A DNA stretch of 64,000 nucleotides from Microbacterium murale (GTDB taxonomy: Bacteria > Actinomycetota > Actinomycetes > Actinomycetales > Microbacteriaceae). The translations under genes and the position numbers were made by a program. The stretch is from assembly GCF_030815955.1 (NCBI RefSeq), contig NZ_JAUSXK010000001.1:620001-684000 (forward strand), given 5' to 3'. The notes under the pieces were generated by a model, which was not told the origin of the DNA, searched no databases, and worked only from the letters and a program-made list of their open reading frames with translations. Below are positions 1-8,423 of this stretch, one piece after another. Positions within the stretch are counted from its first letter, which is position 1. Every line of letters begins with the position of its first letter.

Positions 1-50
1 CTGGTGGGTGTGGAGGTCTTCATGGCGTTGGACTTCATCGTGTCGCTCAT
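1..50 (-). CDS. Sugar ABC transporter permease, second subunit (N-terminus only, cut by window edge)
   Basis: Only the first 16 codons lie in the window (reading M-S-D-T-M-K-S-N-A-M-K). The start codon at 50 overlaps the stop of the preceding permease by four bases (ATGA), the usual coupling of paired permease genes. The identity is inferred from position: alpha-glucoside-type ABC operons place a MalG/AglG-type permease directly after the MalF/AglF-type one. No domain is visible. Confidence 0.6.
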   Translation of the reverse strand, partial: MSDTMKSNAMKTSTPT

Positions 51-1186
51 CGGATCTCCCGCTGCTTCTGGATCTGGCGTGCGTTGTAGATGACGATCGG
101 CAGCACCAGGATGAACAGGATCACGGCGAGCGCCGCACTGCGCCCGGCCTCGAACTTCGAGAACTGCGTGTACATCTCGTTGGCGAGCACCGACGTCTCG
201 TAGTTACCGGCTGTCATGGTGCGGACGATGTCGAAGACCTTCAGCGAGGCGATCGAGATCGTCGTCAGCACCACGATGAGAGCGGGGCGGATGGCCGGGA
301 CGGTGACCGAGATGAATCGCTGCCAGGCGTTCGCGCCATCGAGCTCGGCCGCCTCCAGCAGTTCCATCGGCACGCCCTTGATCGAGGCGGACAGGATGAC
401 CATCGCGAATCCGGTCTGCACCCAGATCAGCACGACGATGAGGAACAGCGTGTTCCACGGCGGGTTGAGCAGGAACTGCTGCGGCTCTCCCCCGAACCAG
501 ACCAGGATCTGATTGAGCAGACCGATCTGCTCGTACTGCGGGCCGCGGTATTCGTACATGAACCGCCAGATGATGCCGGCGCCGACGAACGAGATCGCCA
601 TCGGCATGAAGACGAGGACCTTGTAGATCTTCTCTCCCCGGGTGCGGTCGATGAACACGGCGTACGCGAGTCCGACGATGGTCGACACCGTCGGCACGAT
701 CAGCACCCAGACGATCGTGTTGACCACGACCCGGATGCCGTCGGGCTGGCCGAAGATCCAGGTGTAGTTCGCGAGCCCGACGAACGTCTTCCCCGAGGAG
801 TTCATGAACGAGGCCACCATCGTCTGCAGGGACGGCAGGACCAGTCCCACCAGCAGCAGCAGGAACGCCGGCGCCATGAAAGCGACGAGCTGGATCAGGT
901 ACCCCTTGCCGGACTTCGACCGGTAGTCGAGCAGGAAGAACACCGCGCCGACCACCACTGCGACACCCATCGCCCAGTAGTACGAGCGGAAGAACCACAT
1001 CACGGCGAGCGGGATGAGCAGACACATCGCGAGTCGGATGAAGGTGTACTTCGTCCCAGTCCGAGGAGCGATGTCGACGAGAAGAAGGATGAGGGCCACC
1101 ACCACCCCGAAGGCGATGACGACGGTCACCGCCTGCAGAACCGGCGGCAGCGCGCCGATCCATTGGAAGAAATCGATCGCGGTCAC
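47..1186 (-). CDS. Sugar ABC transporter permease (MalF/AglF-like)
   Basis: This is an integral membrane permease of a binding-protein-dependent sugar importer. The 379-residue product has several N-terminal hydrophobic segments before the usual permease core, an extension also seen in alpha-glucoside (AglF-like) permeases. The core carries the EAA loop (EAAELDGANAWQRF, about residues 280-295) that contacts the ATPase. The start is GTG at 1186, preceded by an AAAGGGGA ribosome-binding site. It lies downstream of the substrate-binding lipoprotein gene and overlaps the next permease by four bases. No ATPase is encoded in the window, so the ATPase is either beyond the left edge or a shared MsiK-type protein. 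The sugar is inferred, not shown. Confidence 0.9.
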   Translation of the reverse strand: MTAIDFFQWIGALPPVLQAVTVVIAFGVVVALILLLVDIAPRTGTKYTFIRLAMCLLIPLAVMWFFRSYYWAMGVAVVVGAVFFLLDYRSKSGKGYLIQLVAFMAPAFLLLLVGLVLPSLQTMVASFMNSSGKTFVGLANYTWIFGQPDGIRVVVNTIVWVLIVPTVSTIVGLAYAVFIDRTRGEKIYKVLVFMPMAISFVGAGIIWRFMYEYRGPQYEQIGLLNQILVWFGGEPQQFLLNPPWNTLFLIVVLIWVQTGFAMVILSASIKGVPMELLEAAELDGANAWQRFISVTVPAIRPALIVVLTTISIASLKVFDIVRTMTAGNYETSVLANEMYTQFSKFEAGRSAALAVILFILVLPIVIYNARQIQKQREIR

Positions 1187-1249
1187 GGAGTCCCCTTTAC
1201 GACAGAATGCAGATCACCAGCGGTCCATGCACCGTTGCATGGATCTGAG

Positions 1250-1277
1250 AGGCGGGCCGCCCGAGGGCGACCCGCCT
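1250..1277 (-). promoter_or_regulatory. Intercistronic hairpin between binding-protein and permease genes
   Basis: A GC-rich inverted repeat has outer arms AGGCGGG/CCCGCCT and an inner CGCCC/GGGCG pair, and it sits directly after the lipoprotein stop codon. There is no strong U-tract. Such hairpins often stabilise the upstream binding-protein mRNA or partly terminate before the permeases, giving excess binding protein. That role is inferred. Confidence 0.5.
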
Positions 1278-1286
1278 TGAGTCGGA

Positions 1287-2606
1287 TCAGCCTGCCGGCC
1301 AGCCCGTCTCGATCTGCTCGAGGACGGCATCTGTCGAATCGCCGTTGACCCACGCGACCATGCCCTTCCAGAACGTACCGGCACCGACAGCACCCGGCAT
1401 CAGGTCGCTGGCGTCGAAGCGGAACGTGGTGTCAGGGTCCTGCAGGATCTTGATGGTCTCCTGAAGGATCGGGTCCTGCGCCGCGTCGGGCTCCAGCCCG
1501 TTGTTCGCCGATGTGACACCGCCGAGGCTCACTCGGCTGTTCGCCCACTCAGGGCTGGAGAGGTACGCCAGCACCTTCTGCGTGGCCTCGCTGTCGCTGA
1601 AGGCACCGACGATCTCACCTGCACCGGTCACAGCCTTCTCGTCCGTGCTCTCCCCCGGGAGCATGAAGGCCCAGACGTCGCCGTCCTCGGCGATGTTCGT
1701 ACCCTCCGGGAAGAAGCCGGAGAGGAACGATGCCTGGTGCGTGAGTGCGCACGAGCCGTCGGCGACCTTGGGCGCGACATCGCCGAAAGCGGTCGAGTTG
1801 ATCGAGCGGACGTCACCGAAACCCGCGTTGACGTTGGCCGGGTTGAGGAGGACCTGGCCCACCGAGTCGAACGCTGCCTTGATCTGCGGGTCGGTGAAGG
1901 GCACCTCGTTGGTGACCCACTGGTCGTAGACGTCGGGACCGGCCTGTCGCAGCACGTAGTCCTCGATCCAGTCCGTGCCGGGCCAGCCGGTCGCCGTGCC
2001 GGATTCGAAGCCGGCGCACCATGCCGGCGTACCGGTCGCTGCCTGGATCTTTTCGGTCAACGCCGCCATGTCTCCGAGCGTCTCCGGAACCTCGACTCCC
2101 CACTCGGCGAACTTCGCCGGGGAGTACCAGATCCAGCCCTTGACATTGGCCATCAGCGGCGCGCCGTAGAACGTGTCCTCATACGTGCCGTAGTTCACCC
2201 AGTCCTCGGTCCAGTACTCGTTCGCGTTGTTCTTCACCTCTTCCGGTGCCGGCTTCAGGAAGTCGCGCGACGCGAAGTCGGCGAACAGACCCGGCTGCGG
2301 GAAGATCGCGATGTCCGGAGGGTTGCCGCCCTGTGCACGGGTGCCGAGCTGCGTCTCGAAGTCCTGGCTGCCCTCGTACTTGATCTCGATGTCGTTCTCT
2401 TCGGCCCAGTCCGCCCATGACTCCTGCAGGAGTTCTGCTTCGGCGTCGACGATGGTGCCGTAGATCGTGACCGTGTTGCCCCCGCCGTCGCCTCCGTCGC
2501 CCCCACCTTCCGGCGCGCCGGGAGCCCCACATCCGGCTAACGCGATGCCCGCGGCCCCGATCAGGGCGAGCGGCGCGAGACGCCGATTACGCTGTGACAG
2601 TCCCAT
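1287..2606 (-). CDS. Sugar ABC transporter substrate-binding lipoprotein
   Basis: This is the extracellular solute-binding protein (family 1) that delivers a sugar to the permeases encoded downstream. The 439-residue product starts with a lipoprotein signal: RNRR, a hydrophobic stretch, then the lipobox LAGC at about residue 24, where it would be lipidated and anchored. A Gly/Asp-rich linker follows, then a fold typical of maltose/alpha-glucoside binding proteins. An in-frame extension to 2729 exists, but ATG at 2606 is chosen because an AGAGGAG ribosome-binding site precedes it and the signal peptide begins there. It is the first gene of the operon and is probably controlled by the divergent LacI regulator. 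The ligand cannot be told from sequence alone. Confidence 0.92.
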   Translation of the reverse strand: MGLSQRNRRLAPLALIGAAGIALAGCGAPGAPEGGGDGGDGGGNTVTIYGTIVDAEAELLQESWADWAEENDIEIKYEGSQDFETQLGTRAQGGNPPDIAIFPQPGLFADFASRDFLKPAPEEVKNNANEYWTEDWVNYGTYEDTFYGAPLMANVKGWIWYSPAKFAEWGVEVPETLGDMAALTEKIQAATGTPAWCAGFESGTATGWPGTDWIEDYVLRQAGPDVYDQWVTNEVPFTDPQIKAAFDSVGQVLLNPANVNAGFGDVRSINSTAFGDVAPKVADGSCALTHQASFLSGFFPEGTNIAEDGDVWAFMLPGESTDEKAVTGAGEIVGAFSDSEATQKVLAYLSSPEWANSRVSLGGVTSANNGLEPDAAQDPILQETIKILQDPDTTFRFDASDLMPGAVGAGTFWKGMVAWVNGDSTDAVLEQIETGWPAG

Positions 2607-2668
2607 GTGATTTCTCCTCTTCGAGTCCACGTCCCCATGCGTGCCGCTGCCCAGGGGCGAGCGGATCG

Positions 2669-2680
2669 GGAACCGATTCC
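2669..2680. promoter_or_regulatory. LacI-type operator, importer side
   Basis: GGAACCGATTCC is a near-palindrome with one imperfect pair, lying 63 bases upstream of the lipoprotein start. It matches the perfect palindrome at 2793-2804 in 11 of 12 positions. A CG-centred palindrome with GGAA arms is the usual LacI/GalR-family form, and the divergent gene encodes such a regulator. Confidence 0.7.
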
Positions 2681-2792
2681 AGGCCAAACCTACTGGCCAG
2701 ACCCGCCCGGCACAATGGGCGGAGATCACAAGCTGACAACCTTTGGGCGCAGACGGCCACGACGGATGGGAGCGCTCCCTTCGGCCAGACCT

Positions 2793-2804
2793 GGAACCGG
2801 TTCC
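2793..2804. promoter_or_regulatory. LacI-type operator, regulator side
   Basis: GGAACCGGTTCC is a perfect 12-base palindrome 72 bases before the lacI-family start codon and 124 bases from the sister site. The pair would allow autoregulation and DNA looping, which is inferred from arrangement. Confidence 0.75.
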
Positions 2805-2875
2805 CTTCGCGGTCGACTCGGACTACGATGTGCACGGGCGCCTGCCGGTTCGCGCTCGCACATCGAGGAGGATGC

Positions 2876-3880
2876 ATGAGCACGATCGCGGATGTCGCGG
2901 CTCGAGCCGGCGTCTCCAAGGCCACCGCCAGCCGCGCGCTGAGCGGACGCGGATACGTCTCCGACGAAACAAGGGCGCTGGTGTCGCTGGCCGCGCGCGA
3001 TCTCTCGTACGTCGCTCATTCCTCGGCGACGAGCCTGGCGACGGGCCGCACGCTCACGATCGGCGCGGTCGTGCCGACGATCGGGCGCTGGTACTTCTCG
3101 GAATTGCTCACCGGCGTGCAGGACGCCCTGCTGGCACACGACTACGACCTCGCGCTCTACTGCATCCCCGACGGCTCATCCGCCAGAGATCGCGTCTTCG
3201 ATGTGGTGCTCCCGCGACGGCGGTTCGACGGCATCATCGCCGCGGGGATCCAGCCGCACAGTCACGAGCTGGATCGGTTGTCCCGGCTCGAGCGTCCGCT
3301 GGTGAGTGTCGGCGCCTACCATCCCGGCACGAGCTCGGTGTCGATCGACGACGCCGCCGCCGCGCGCATCGCGACTGAGCATCTGATCGATCTCGGCCAT
3401 ACCGCGATCGCGTTCATCGGTGCGGCGGACGACGACGCGCGTGCGGGCTTCGGAGATGTGCGCCGTCTGCACGGCTATCGCGAGGCGATGGATGCCGCGG
3501 GGCTCAGCGATCACATCAGCGTGAGTCCGGCGGCGAGCGACATGCCCAGCGGGTACCAGAGCGCGGTCGACCTGCTGGGCAATCGGCGCACCCGCCCCAC
3601 TGCTGTGGTGGGCGTGTGCGATGAGACGGCGATCAGCGCGATCATCGCCGCGCGCCGTCTGGGCATCGCCGTGCCGACCGAACTGAGCGTCGTCGGCATC
3701 GACGACCATCAGCACGCCGAGATGTTCGCCCTCACGACGATCCGGCAGCAGCCGCGCGAGCAGGGAACGCAGGCGGTCGACCTCCTGCTGCGCCAGCTGG
3801 AACATCCCGACGCCGACGTAGAGCACATCGTCGCAGCATCCGCTCTCGTCGTACGCAACTCGTCCGCTGCGCCGCGCTGA
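2876..3880 (+). CDS. LacI family transcriptional regulator
   Basis: This DNA-binding repressor probably controls the divergent sugar ABC operon. The 334-residue product begins with the canonical LacI helix-turn-helix (TIADVAARAGVSKATASRAL, residues 3-22), followed by the hinge and a periplasmic-binding-protein-like effector domain. Near the C-terminus it has the usual VVGIDDHQHAEMF stretch. The longer in-frame reading from 2594 is rejected because ATG at 2876 has a GAGGAGG ribosome-binding site and matches the family start. Two palindromes in the divergent intergenic region are the likely operators. The gene ends at a bidirectional terminator facing rplL. Confidence 0.93.
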   Translation: MSTIADVAARAGVSKATASRALSGRGYVSDETRALVSLAARDLSYVAHSSATSLATGRTLTIGAVVPTIGRWYFSELLTGVQDALLAHDYDLALYCIPDGSSARDRVFDVVLPRRRFDGIIAAGIQPHSHELDRLSRLERPLVSVGAYHPGTSSVSIDDAAAARIATEHLIDLGHTAIAFIGAADDDARAGFGDVRRLHGYREAMDAAGLSDHISVSPAASDMPSGYQSAVDLLGNRRTRPTAVVGVCDETAISAIIAARRLGIAVPTELSVVGIDDHQHAEMFALTTIRQQPREQGTQAVDLLLRQLEHPDADVEHIVAASALVVRNSSAAPR

Positions 3881-3892
3881 CCCAGGACGCAC

Positions 3893-3921
3893 GAAGGCCC
3901 CGGGATCAACCCGGGGCCTTC
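3893..3921. terminator. Bidirectional terminator between lacI-type gene and rplL
   Basis: A perfect 12-bp stem (GAAGGCCCCGGG / CCCGGGGCCTTC) with a 5-base loop lies between the convergent gene ends. A/T-rich bases flank it on the rplL-distal side. It would serve both genes. Confidence 0.85.
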
Positions 3922-3941
3922 ATAAAAGCGTTGAGACGCTA

Positions 3942-4322
3942 TTACTTGAGGGTGACGGTCGCGCCGGCAGCCTCGAGGGTCTCCTTGGCCTTCTCGGCAG
4001 TCTCCTTGTTGGCGCCCTCAAGGACAGCCTTCGGAGCGCCGTCGACGACAGCCTTCGCCTCGCCGAGGCCGAGCGAGGTGAGCTCGCGGACAGCCTTGAT
4101 GACCTGGATCTTCTTGTCGCCAGCGGCCTCGAGGATGACGTCGAAGGAATCCTTCTCCTCAACCTCTTCAGCAGCGCCTGCGCCGCCGGCGCCGGCAACG
4201 GCGACGGGAGCAGCAGCGGTGACGTCGAACTTCTCCTCGAACGCCTTGACGAACTCGCTGAGCTCGACGAGGGTCAGGTCGGCGAACTGCTCGAGCAGCT
4301 GCTCGGTGGTGAGCTTAGCCAT
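3942..4322 (-). CDS. rplL: 50S ribosomal protein L7/L12
   Basis: This protein forms the flexible stalk of the large subunit that recruits translation factors. The 126-residue product has the N-terminal dimerisation segment ([10 protein letters not shown]), an Ala/Gly-rich hinge ([12 protein letters not shown]) and the conserved C-terminal domain ([20 protein letters not shown]). Length and sequence are normal for actinobacteria. It is the second gene of the rplJ-rplL operon, 49 bases after rplJ, and ends at a strong hairpin. Confidence 0.98.
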   Translation of the reverse strand: MAKLTTEQLLEQFADLTLVELSEFVKAFEEKFDVTAAAPVAVAGAGGAGAAEEVEEKDSFDVILEAAGDKKIQVIKAVRELTSLGLGEAKAVVDGAPKAVLEGANKETAEKAKETLEAAGATVTLK

Positions 4323-4371
4323 GATGTATCTCCTAGATTGATGGGGTTTGTGGAACGAGATCGCCGGTCGC

Positions 4372-4860
4372 TCACGCGGCCTGAGCGGTCTCCAGCTTTT
4401 CGCGAAGCGCGTCGATGGTCGCGGCAGCCTTGCCCATCGTCGCCTTCATCATGCCCGCAGCCTTCGCAAGCAGAACCTCACGGCTCTCGAGCGAGGCGTA
4501 CTTGTTGACCTCGTCGGCGCTGAGGGCATTGCCCTCGAAAACGCCGCCCTTGATCACGAGAAGCGGGTTGGCCTTGGCGAAATCACGAAGAGCCTTCGCA
4601 GTGGCGACGAAGTCACCGTGCACGAATGCGACTGCCGACGGACCCTTGAGGTCGTCATCCAGCGCAGAGATCCCAGCCTTGTTGGCGGCGATCTTGGTCA
4701 GCGTGTTCTTCACCACGGCGTACTCAGCGTCCTGACGGATGCTGTTACGCAGCTCCTTGAGCTGGGCAACCGTCAGACCGCGGTACTCGGTCAGCAGGAC
4801 GGCGTTCGAGTTCTCGAATGACTTCGTGAGCTCGGCAACCGATGCATCCTTCTGCGCCAT
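4372..4860 (-). CDS. rplJ: 50S ribosomal protein L10
   Basis: L10 anchors L7/L12 dimers on the ribosome and, in the families studied, represses its own operon by binding the mRNA leader. The 162-residue product shows the family core ([19 protein letters not shown]) and an Ala-rich C-terminal helix that would hold L12. ATG at 4860 is preceded by AAGGAG; the longer in-frame reading is not expected. A hairpin with a U-tract lies 75-105 bases upstream. Unlike in many bacteria, rplJL is not adjacent to rplKA, which lies 12 kb away beyond an rRNA operon. Confidence 0.98.
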   Translation of the reverse strand: MAQKDASVAELTKSFENSNAVLLTEYRGLTVAQLKELRNSIRQDAEYAVVKNTLTKIAANKAGISALDDDLKGPSAVAFVHGDFVATAKALRDFAKANPLLVIKGGVFEGNALSADEVNKYASLESREVLLAKAAGMMKATMGKAAATIDALREKLETAQAA

Positions 4861-4935
4861 GGTCACTCCTTGGTGGGTACGAGATGCCGCACGGTGGTGG
4901 GGCATCGACCTCGACCACCCCACAAGCCAAACAAA

Positions 4936-4964
4936 AAAGCTCCGGCGCAAGCGCACGGAGCTTT
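4936..4964 (-). terminator. Attenuator-like hairpin in rplJ leader
   Basis: On the minus strand a 9-bp stem (AAAGCTCCG / CGGAGCTTT) closes a loop that itself contains GCGC-AA-GCGC and runs straight into a T-tract (TTTTTTG). This is an intrinsic-terminator shape located inside the presumed rplJ leader, so it is either the L10-leader attenuator or the terminator of the upstream GH15 gene. Position favours a role in ribosomal protein autoregulation. Confidence 0.7.
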
Positions 4965-5112
4965 GAATCAGTTCGTGACACCTGCGCGGGCCTCTGCAGA
5001 GCAGTGCTTCGATCATGCTGCGCTTGCGCACATCACGATGACCGGCGGTCTTCGGTTGATCCAAGAATACGGCATCCGACGCCGTCCCCCAAATCGAGGT
5101 GGCGTCGTCTGC

Positions 5113-6903
5113 TCAGCGACGGTCGGCGGCGCGGCCGGAGTGCCCGGCAAGTGCGTCCGCCGCACGGACCAGCGCGAGATGCGACAGCGCCTGCGGCGTG
5201 TTCCCGGCATGCCGTGCTCCGTCGACGTCATACTCCTCGGAGAGCAGGCCGAGATCGTTCGACAGGCCGACCAGACGCGCCATCAGAGCCTCGGCATCCC
5301 GTTCCCGACCGCTCGCGGCATACTGCTCGACGAGCCAGAAGCTGCAGGCGAGGAACGGATGCTCACCTCCGGCGAGACCATCCACACCGCTCGTCGTGCG
5401 ATAGCGCATCAGCAATCCGTCGCGAAGAAGCGTGTGCTCGATCTGCGCGACCGTGCGAGTCATCCGCGGATCGTCCGCTGCGCAGTACCCGACCTGCGGG
5501 AGGACGAGCAGCGAAGCGTCCACCTCATCGGATCCGTAGTGCTGCACGAAGTAGCCGTCGGCATGCACGCCCCGCTCGTCGATCTCGGAGCGCAGTCGGT
5601 CTCGTATCTCCACCCACCGGTCGGCATCACCCGACAGGGAGTGCTCACGAACAGCGCGTACTCCACGATCGAGCGCGGCCCACATCATGACGCGGGAATG
5701 AGTGAACCGCTGAGGTTCGCCGCGGATCTCCCAGATGCCGTTGTCCGGTCGATCCATCCCGGTGATGACGCGTTCGAGCAGCGCCCGCTGCAGCGGCCAC
5801 GAGAACGAGGACTCCTCGAGTCCGGCGATCCGCGCAGCCTCGAGCGCGACGAGCACCTCGCCGATCACGTCGCCCTGGTATTGATCGACGGCGCCGTTGC
5901 CGATTCGCACGGGAGAAGCGCCCTCGTATCCAGGCAGCCCGGTGAGCTCTCGCTCGGCGAGGTCGCGCTCCCCCGCGATCCCGTACATGATCTGCACCTC
6001 GGACGGGTCACCGGCGACCGCACGCAGCAGCCACAGGCGCCAGTGCTGCGCCTCGTGCAGGAACCCGTGCGAGATGAGCACCTCAAGAGTCAGCGCGGCG
6101 TCCCGCAGCCAGACGTATCGGTAGTCCCAGTTGCGCGATCCGCCGAAATCCTCCGGCAGCGATGTCGTCGCAGCCGCGACGATGCCACCGGTGTCCCGGT
6201 TGGTGAGTGCCCGCAGCACGAGCAGCGAGCGCGCCACCATGTCACGATGCGGTCCGTCGTGTTCGATTCCGCTCGCCCAGCCCTCCCACCAGGATCGGGT
6301 CCTCGCGATGGCGTCCTCGATGTCCAGCGGGTGAGGCACGGATTCGTGGGAGAGGAACCAGGTCAGAGTGAGATCGCGCGTCTCGCCCTCGGCGACTGTG
6401 ATCCTTCCGGTGTGGACGTGATCGGATGCGGACAGTGCGACGCCACGCACGATCACGGCGTCCGGTCCTGCAGTCGCCCGCAGCGCCGGCTCGGAATCGG
6501 TTCCCACCTGCCGCACCCACGGGAGTGCACGTGCGTAATCGAAACGCATCCGCAGTTCGGTGCGGAATGCGACGGTCCCGGAGATGCCGATCACTCGTCG
6601 CACGAGATCGGTGCGGTGCCGGCTCATCGGCATGAACTCGTGCACCTCCGCGACGCCGCCGGCGGTCTCCCATCGTGTGACGAGGATGAAGGTGTCCGGC
6701 AAGTACTGACGACTCATGCTCGCGTCTTCGTCGAGCGGCCTCAGCGCCCAGCATCCGTGCGCGGGATCTCCCAGCAGCGCGCCGAAGATCGACGGAGAGT
6801 CGAAGCGCGGCAGGCACAGCCAATCGATACTGCCATCGCGGGAGACGAGAGCTGCCGTGCGGCAGTCGCTGATCAGCGCATAGTCTTCGATCGGAGATGG
6901 CAT
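5113..6903 (-). CDS. Glycoside hydrolase family 15 protein (trehalase/glucoamylase-like)
   Basis: This is a predicted cytoplasmic inverting alpha-glucosidase. Actinobacterial proteins of this type include GH15 trehalases, so trehalose or a malto-oligosaccharide is the likely substrate. The 596-residue product has the N-terminal motif SIDWLCLPRFDSPSIFG, the (alpha/alpha)6-barrel motif NWDYRYVWLRDA near residues 258-270, and the C-terminal EEYDVDGARHAGNTPQALSH near residue 555, which carries the expected catalytic Glu. No signal peptide is seen. ATG at 6903 (MPSPIEDYALI) is chosen over an upstream in-frame start because homologues begin there. It is divergent from a glucose-6-phosphate dehydrogenase gene with about 76 bases between starts, suggesting glucose made here feeds the pentose phosphate pathway. 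Confidence 0.88.
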   Translation of the reverse strand: MPSPIEDYALISDCRTAALVSRDGSIDWLCLPRFDSPSIFGALLGDPAHGCWALRPLDEDASMSRQYLPDTFILVTRWETAGGVAEVHEFMPMSRHRTDLVRRVIGISGTVAFRTELRMRFDYARALPWVRQVGTDSEPALRATAGPDAVIVRGVALSASDHVHTGRITVAEGETRDLTLTWFLSHESVPHPLDIEDAIARTRSWWEGWASGIEHDGPHRDMVARSLLVLRALTNRDTGGIVAAATTSLPEDFGGSRNWDYRYVWLRDAALTLEVLISHGFLHEAQHWRLWLLRAVAGDPSEVQIMYGIAGERDLAERELTGLPGYEGASPVRIGNGAVDQYQGDVIGEVLVALEAARIAGLEESSFSWPLQRALLERVITGMDRPDNGIWEIRGEPQRFTHSRVMMWAALDRGVRAVREHSLSGDADRWVEIRDRLRSEIDERGVHADGYFVQHYGSDEVDASLLVLPQVGYCAADDPRMTRTVAQIEHTLLRDGLLMRYRTTSGVDGLAGGEHPFLACSFWLVEQYAASGRERDAEALMARLVGLSNDLGLLSEEYDVDGARHAGNTPQALSHLALVRAADALAGHSGRAADRR

Positions 6904-6979
6904 CCGTCCGATTGTGGCAGTGACAGCCTCGGCGATCCAGGCCTGTTGCGATCTCGTCGTGCCGACTACGGTGGGCCGC

Positions 6980-8344
6980 ATGGCCGAGCACACGACACTC
7001 ATGATCTTCGGAGCATCCGGTGACCTGACATCCAGGCTCCTGCTGCCGGCACTGGGTCAGTTGCTGATCACAGAACCGAAGCGCACCGTCCACCTGATCG
7101 GAGCGGGAATGGACGAGTGGGCGGACGACAAGTGGCGTGACGTCGTGCAGACCGCGTTCGCGTCAGCGGATGCCGAGGACGCGATGTCACGTGTCGAGAC
7201 CGAGTATCACCGCGCCGACATCACCGCTGCAGACGATCTGAAGACGCTTCTCGCGGGACGAGAGGCGCCGCTGGCGCTGTACTTCGCGGTGCCGCCATCG
7301 GTCGCCGCCGCCGCGTGCGACGCCATGGCGACGATCGATCTGCCCAAGGGCGTCGTGCTGGCGCTGGAGAAGCCTTTCGGGGTCGACGAGGGCAGTGCTC
7401 GGGCGCTCAACGAACGCCTCGCCCTGCTCGTGCCCGAGAGCCAGGTCTTCCGCATCGATCATTTCCTCGGACGCTCGACCACGCTGAACCTGCTCGGGGT
7501 GCGCTTCGCGAACCGTGTGCTCGAGCCGCTCTGGTCGGCGACGGACATCGAGTCCGTGACGATCACGTACGACGAGTCCTTGGGGCTCGAGGGTCGTGCC
7601 GGATACTACGATCACGCGGGAGCCTTCGTCGACATGATCCAGAGCCACCTTCTGCAGGTGCTCGCCGTCTTCGCGATGGAGGAGCCAGCGACTCTGGATG
7701 AGGTGGACTTCCGCGCAGCGACGACAGCAGTGCTGCGGGCGACCTCGGTGTGGGACGACGATCCGGTGAGCAACTCGCATCGTGCGAGGTACACGGCCGG
7801 CAGCGTGGAAGGGCGCGAGTTCCCGTCGTATGTGGATGAACCGGATGTCGACCCCGCACGGAACACCGAGACGCTGGGGGCGGCGACCTTCGAGGTGCGC
7901 AACGCGCGCTGGGCCGGTGTGCCGATCATGTTGCGTTCGGGCAAAGCCATCGGCAACCCTTCACGTGAGATCGTCGTACGGTTCCGTCCTGTGCGCCACG
8001 TCCCCCGCGGTCTCCACGGCGACGCGGAGGGAGCGGTGCTGCGCTTCTCGCTCGGCACGGCCGAGATCTCCCTGGAACTCAACGTCAACGGGGAAGCAGA
8101 CCCGTTCGAGTTGGAGCGGACGACGATGTCGGCAGAGCTCGGCCCTGGCGCGCTCCGGGCCTACGCCGAGGTCCTCTCCTGCATTCTCGATGCCGACCCT
8201 GTGCTCGCTGTGCGCGGGGATGCCGCCGAGGAATGCTGGCGCATCGTGCAGCCCGTTCTCGACGCCTGGAAAGCCGGCAAGGTGCCGCTCGAGGAGTACG
8301 TCGTGGGCTCCGACGGCCCCGAGGACTGGCCTGCAGCCGGCTGA
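6980..8344 (+). CDS. zwf: Glucose-6-phosphate dehydrogenase
   Basis: It oxidises glucose-6-phosphate to 6-phosphogluconolactone with NAD(P), the entry step of the oxidative pentose phosphate pathway. The 454-residue product has the nucleotide-binding motif GASGDL at residues 11-16 and the substrate motif RIDHFLGR near 158-165. The usual motif is DHYLGK, so Tyr is replaced by Phe and the phosphate-contacting Lys by Arg. It is also shorter than the typical 480-510 residues. These differences suggest a divergent second copy rather than the housekeeping zwf-tal-opcA enzyme, and none of those partners is here. ATG at 6980 is chosen because the GASGDL motif then lies at the expected distance from the start. 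Confidence 0.85.
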   Translation: MAEHTTLMIFGASGDLTSRLLLPALGQLLITEPKRTVHLIGAGMDEWADDKWRDVVQTAFASADAEDAMSRVETEYHRADITAADDLKTLLAGREAPLALYFAVPPSVAAAACDAMATIDLPKGVVLALEKPFGVDEGSARALNERLALLVPESQVFRIDHFLGRSTTLNLLGVRFANRVLEPLWSATDIESVTITYDESLGLEGRAGYYDHAGAFVDMIQSHLLQVLAVFAMEEPATLDEVDFRAATTAVLRATSVWDDDPVSNSHRARYTAGSVEGREFPSYVDEPDVDPARNTETLGAATFEVRNARWAGVPIMLRSGKAIGNPSREIVVRFRPVRHVPRGLHGDAEGAVLRFSLGTAEISLELNVNGEADPFELERTTMSAELGPGALRAYAEVLSCILDADPVLAVRGDAAEECWRIVQPVLDAWKAGKVPLEEYVVGSDGPEDWPAAG

Positions 8345-8404
8345 GATCCGGATGCCGGAAAGACCAGCCTGCGGCACCCCGGCGCGGCTGGTCCCGCGCG
8401 TCCG

Positions 8405-8420
8405 TACCCGCGGGTAATCT
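8405..8420 (+). promoter_or_regulatory. Palindrome overlapping a putative -10 element before the YqaJ-type gene
   Basis: TACCCGCGGGTA (8405-8416) is a perfect 12-base palindrome, and it overlaps TAATCT (8415-8420), a good actinobacterial -10. The expected transcription start falls at or next to the coding start, so the mRNA could be leaderless, which fits the absence of a ribosome-binding site. Ten bases of the palindrome recur inside the gene at 8495-8504. Confidence 0.45.
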
Positions 8421-8423
8421 CGA

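Noticed and set aside
4870..7023. A 717-residue open frame on the plus strand opposite the GH15 gene
   Set aside because: It is an antisense shadow caused by high GC and third-position bias. Its residues (runs of Arg, His, Asp, Pro) resemble no protein family, while the minus-strand GH15 has clear motifs.
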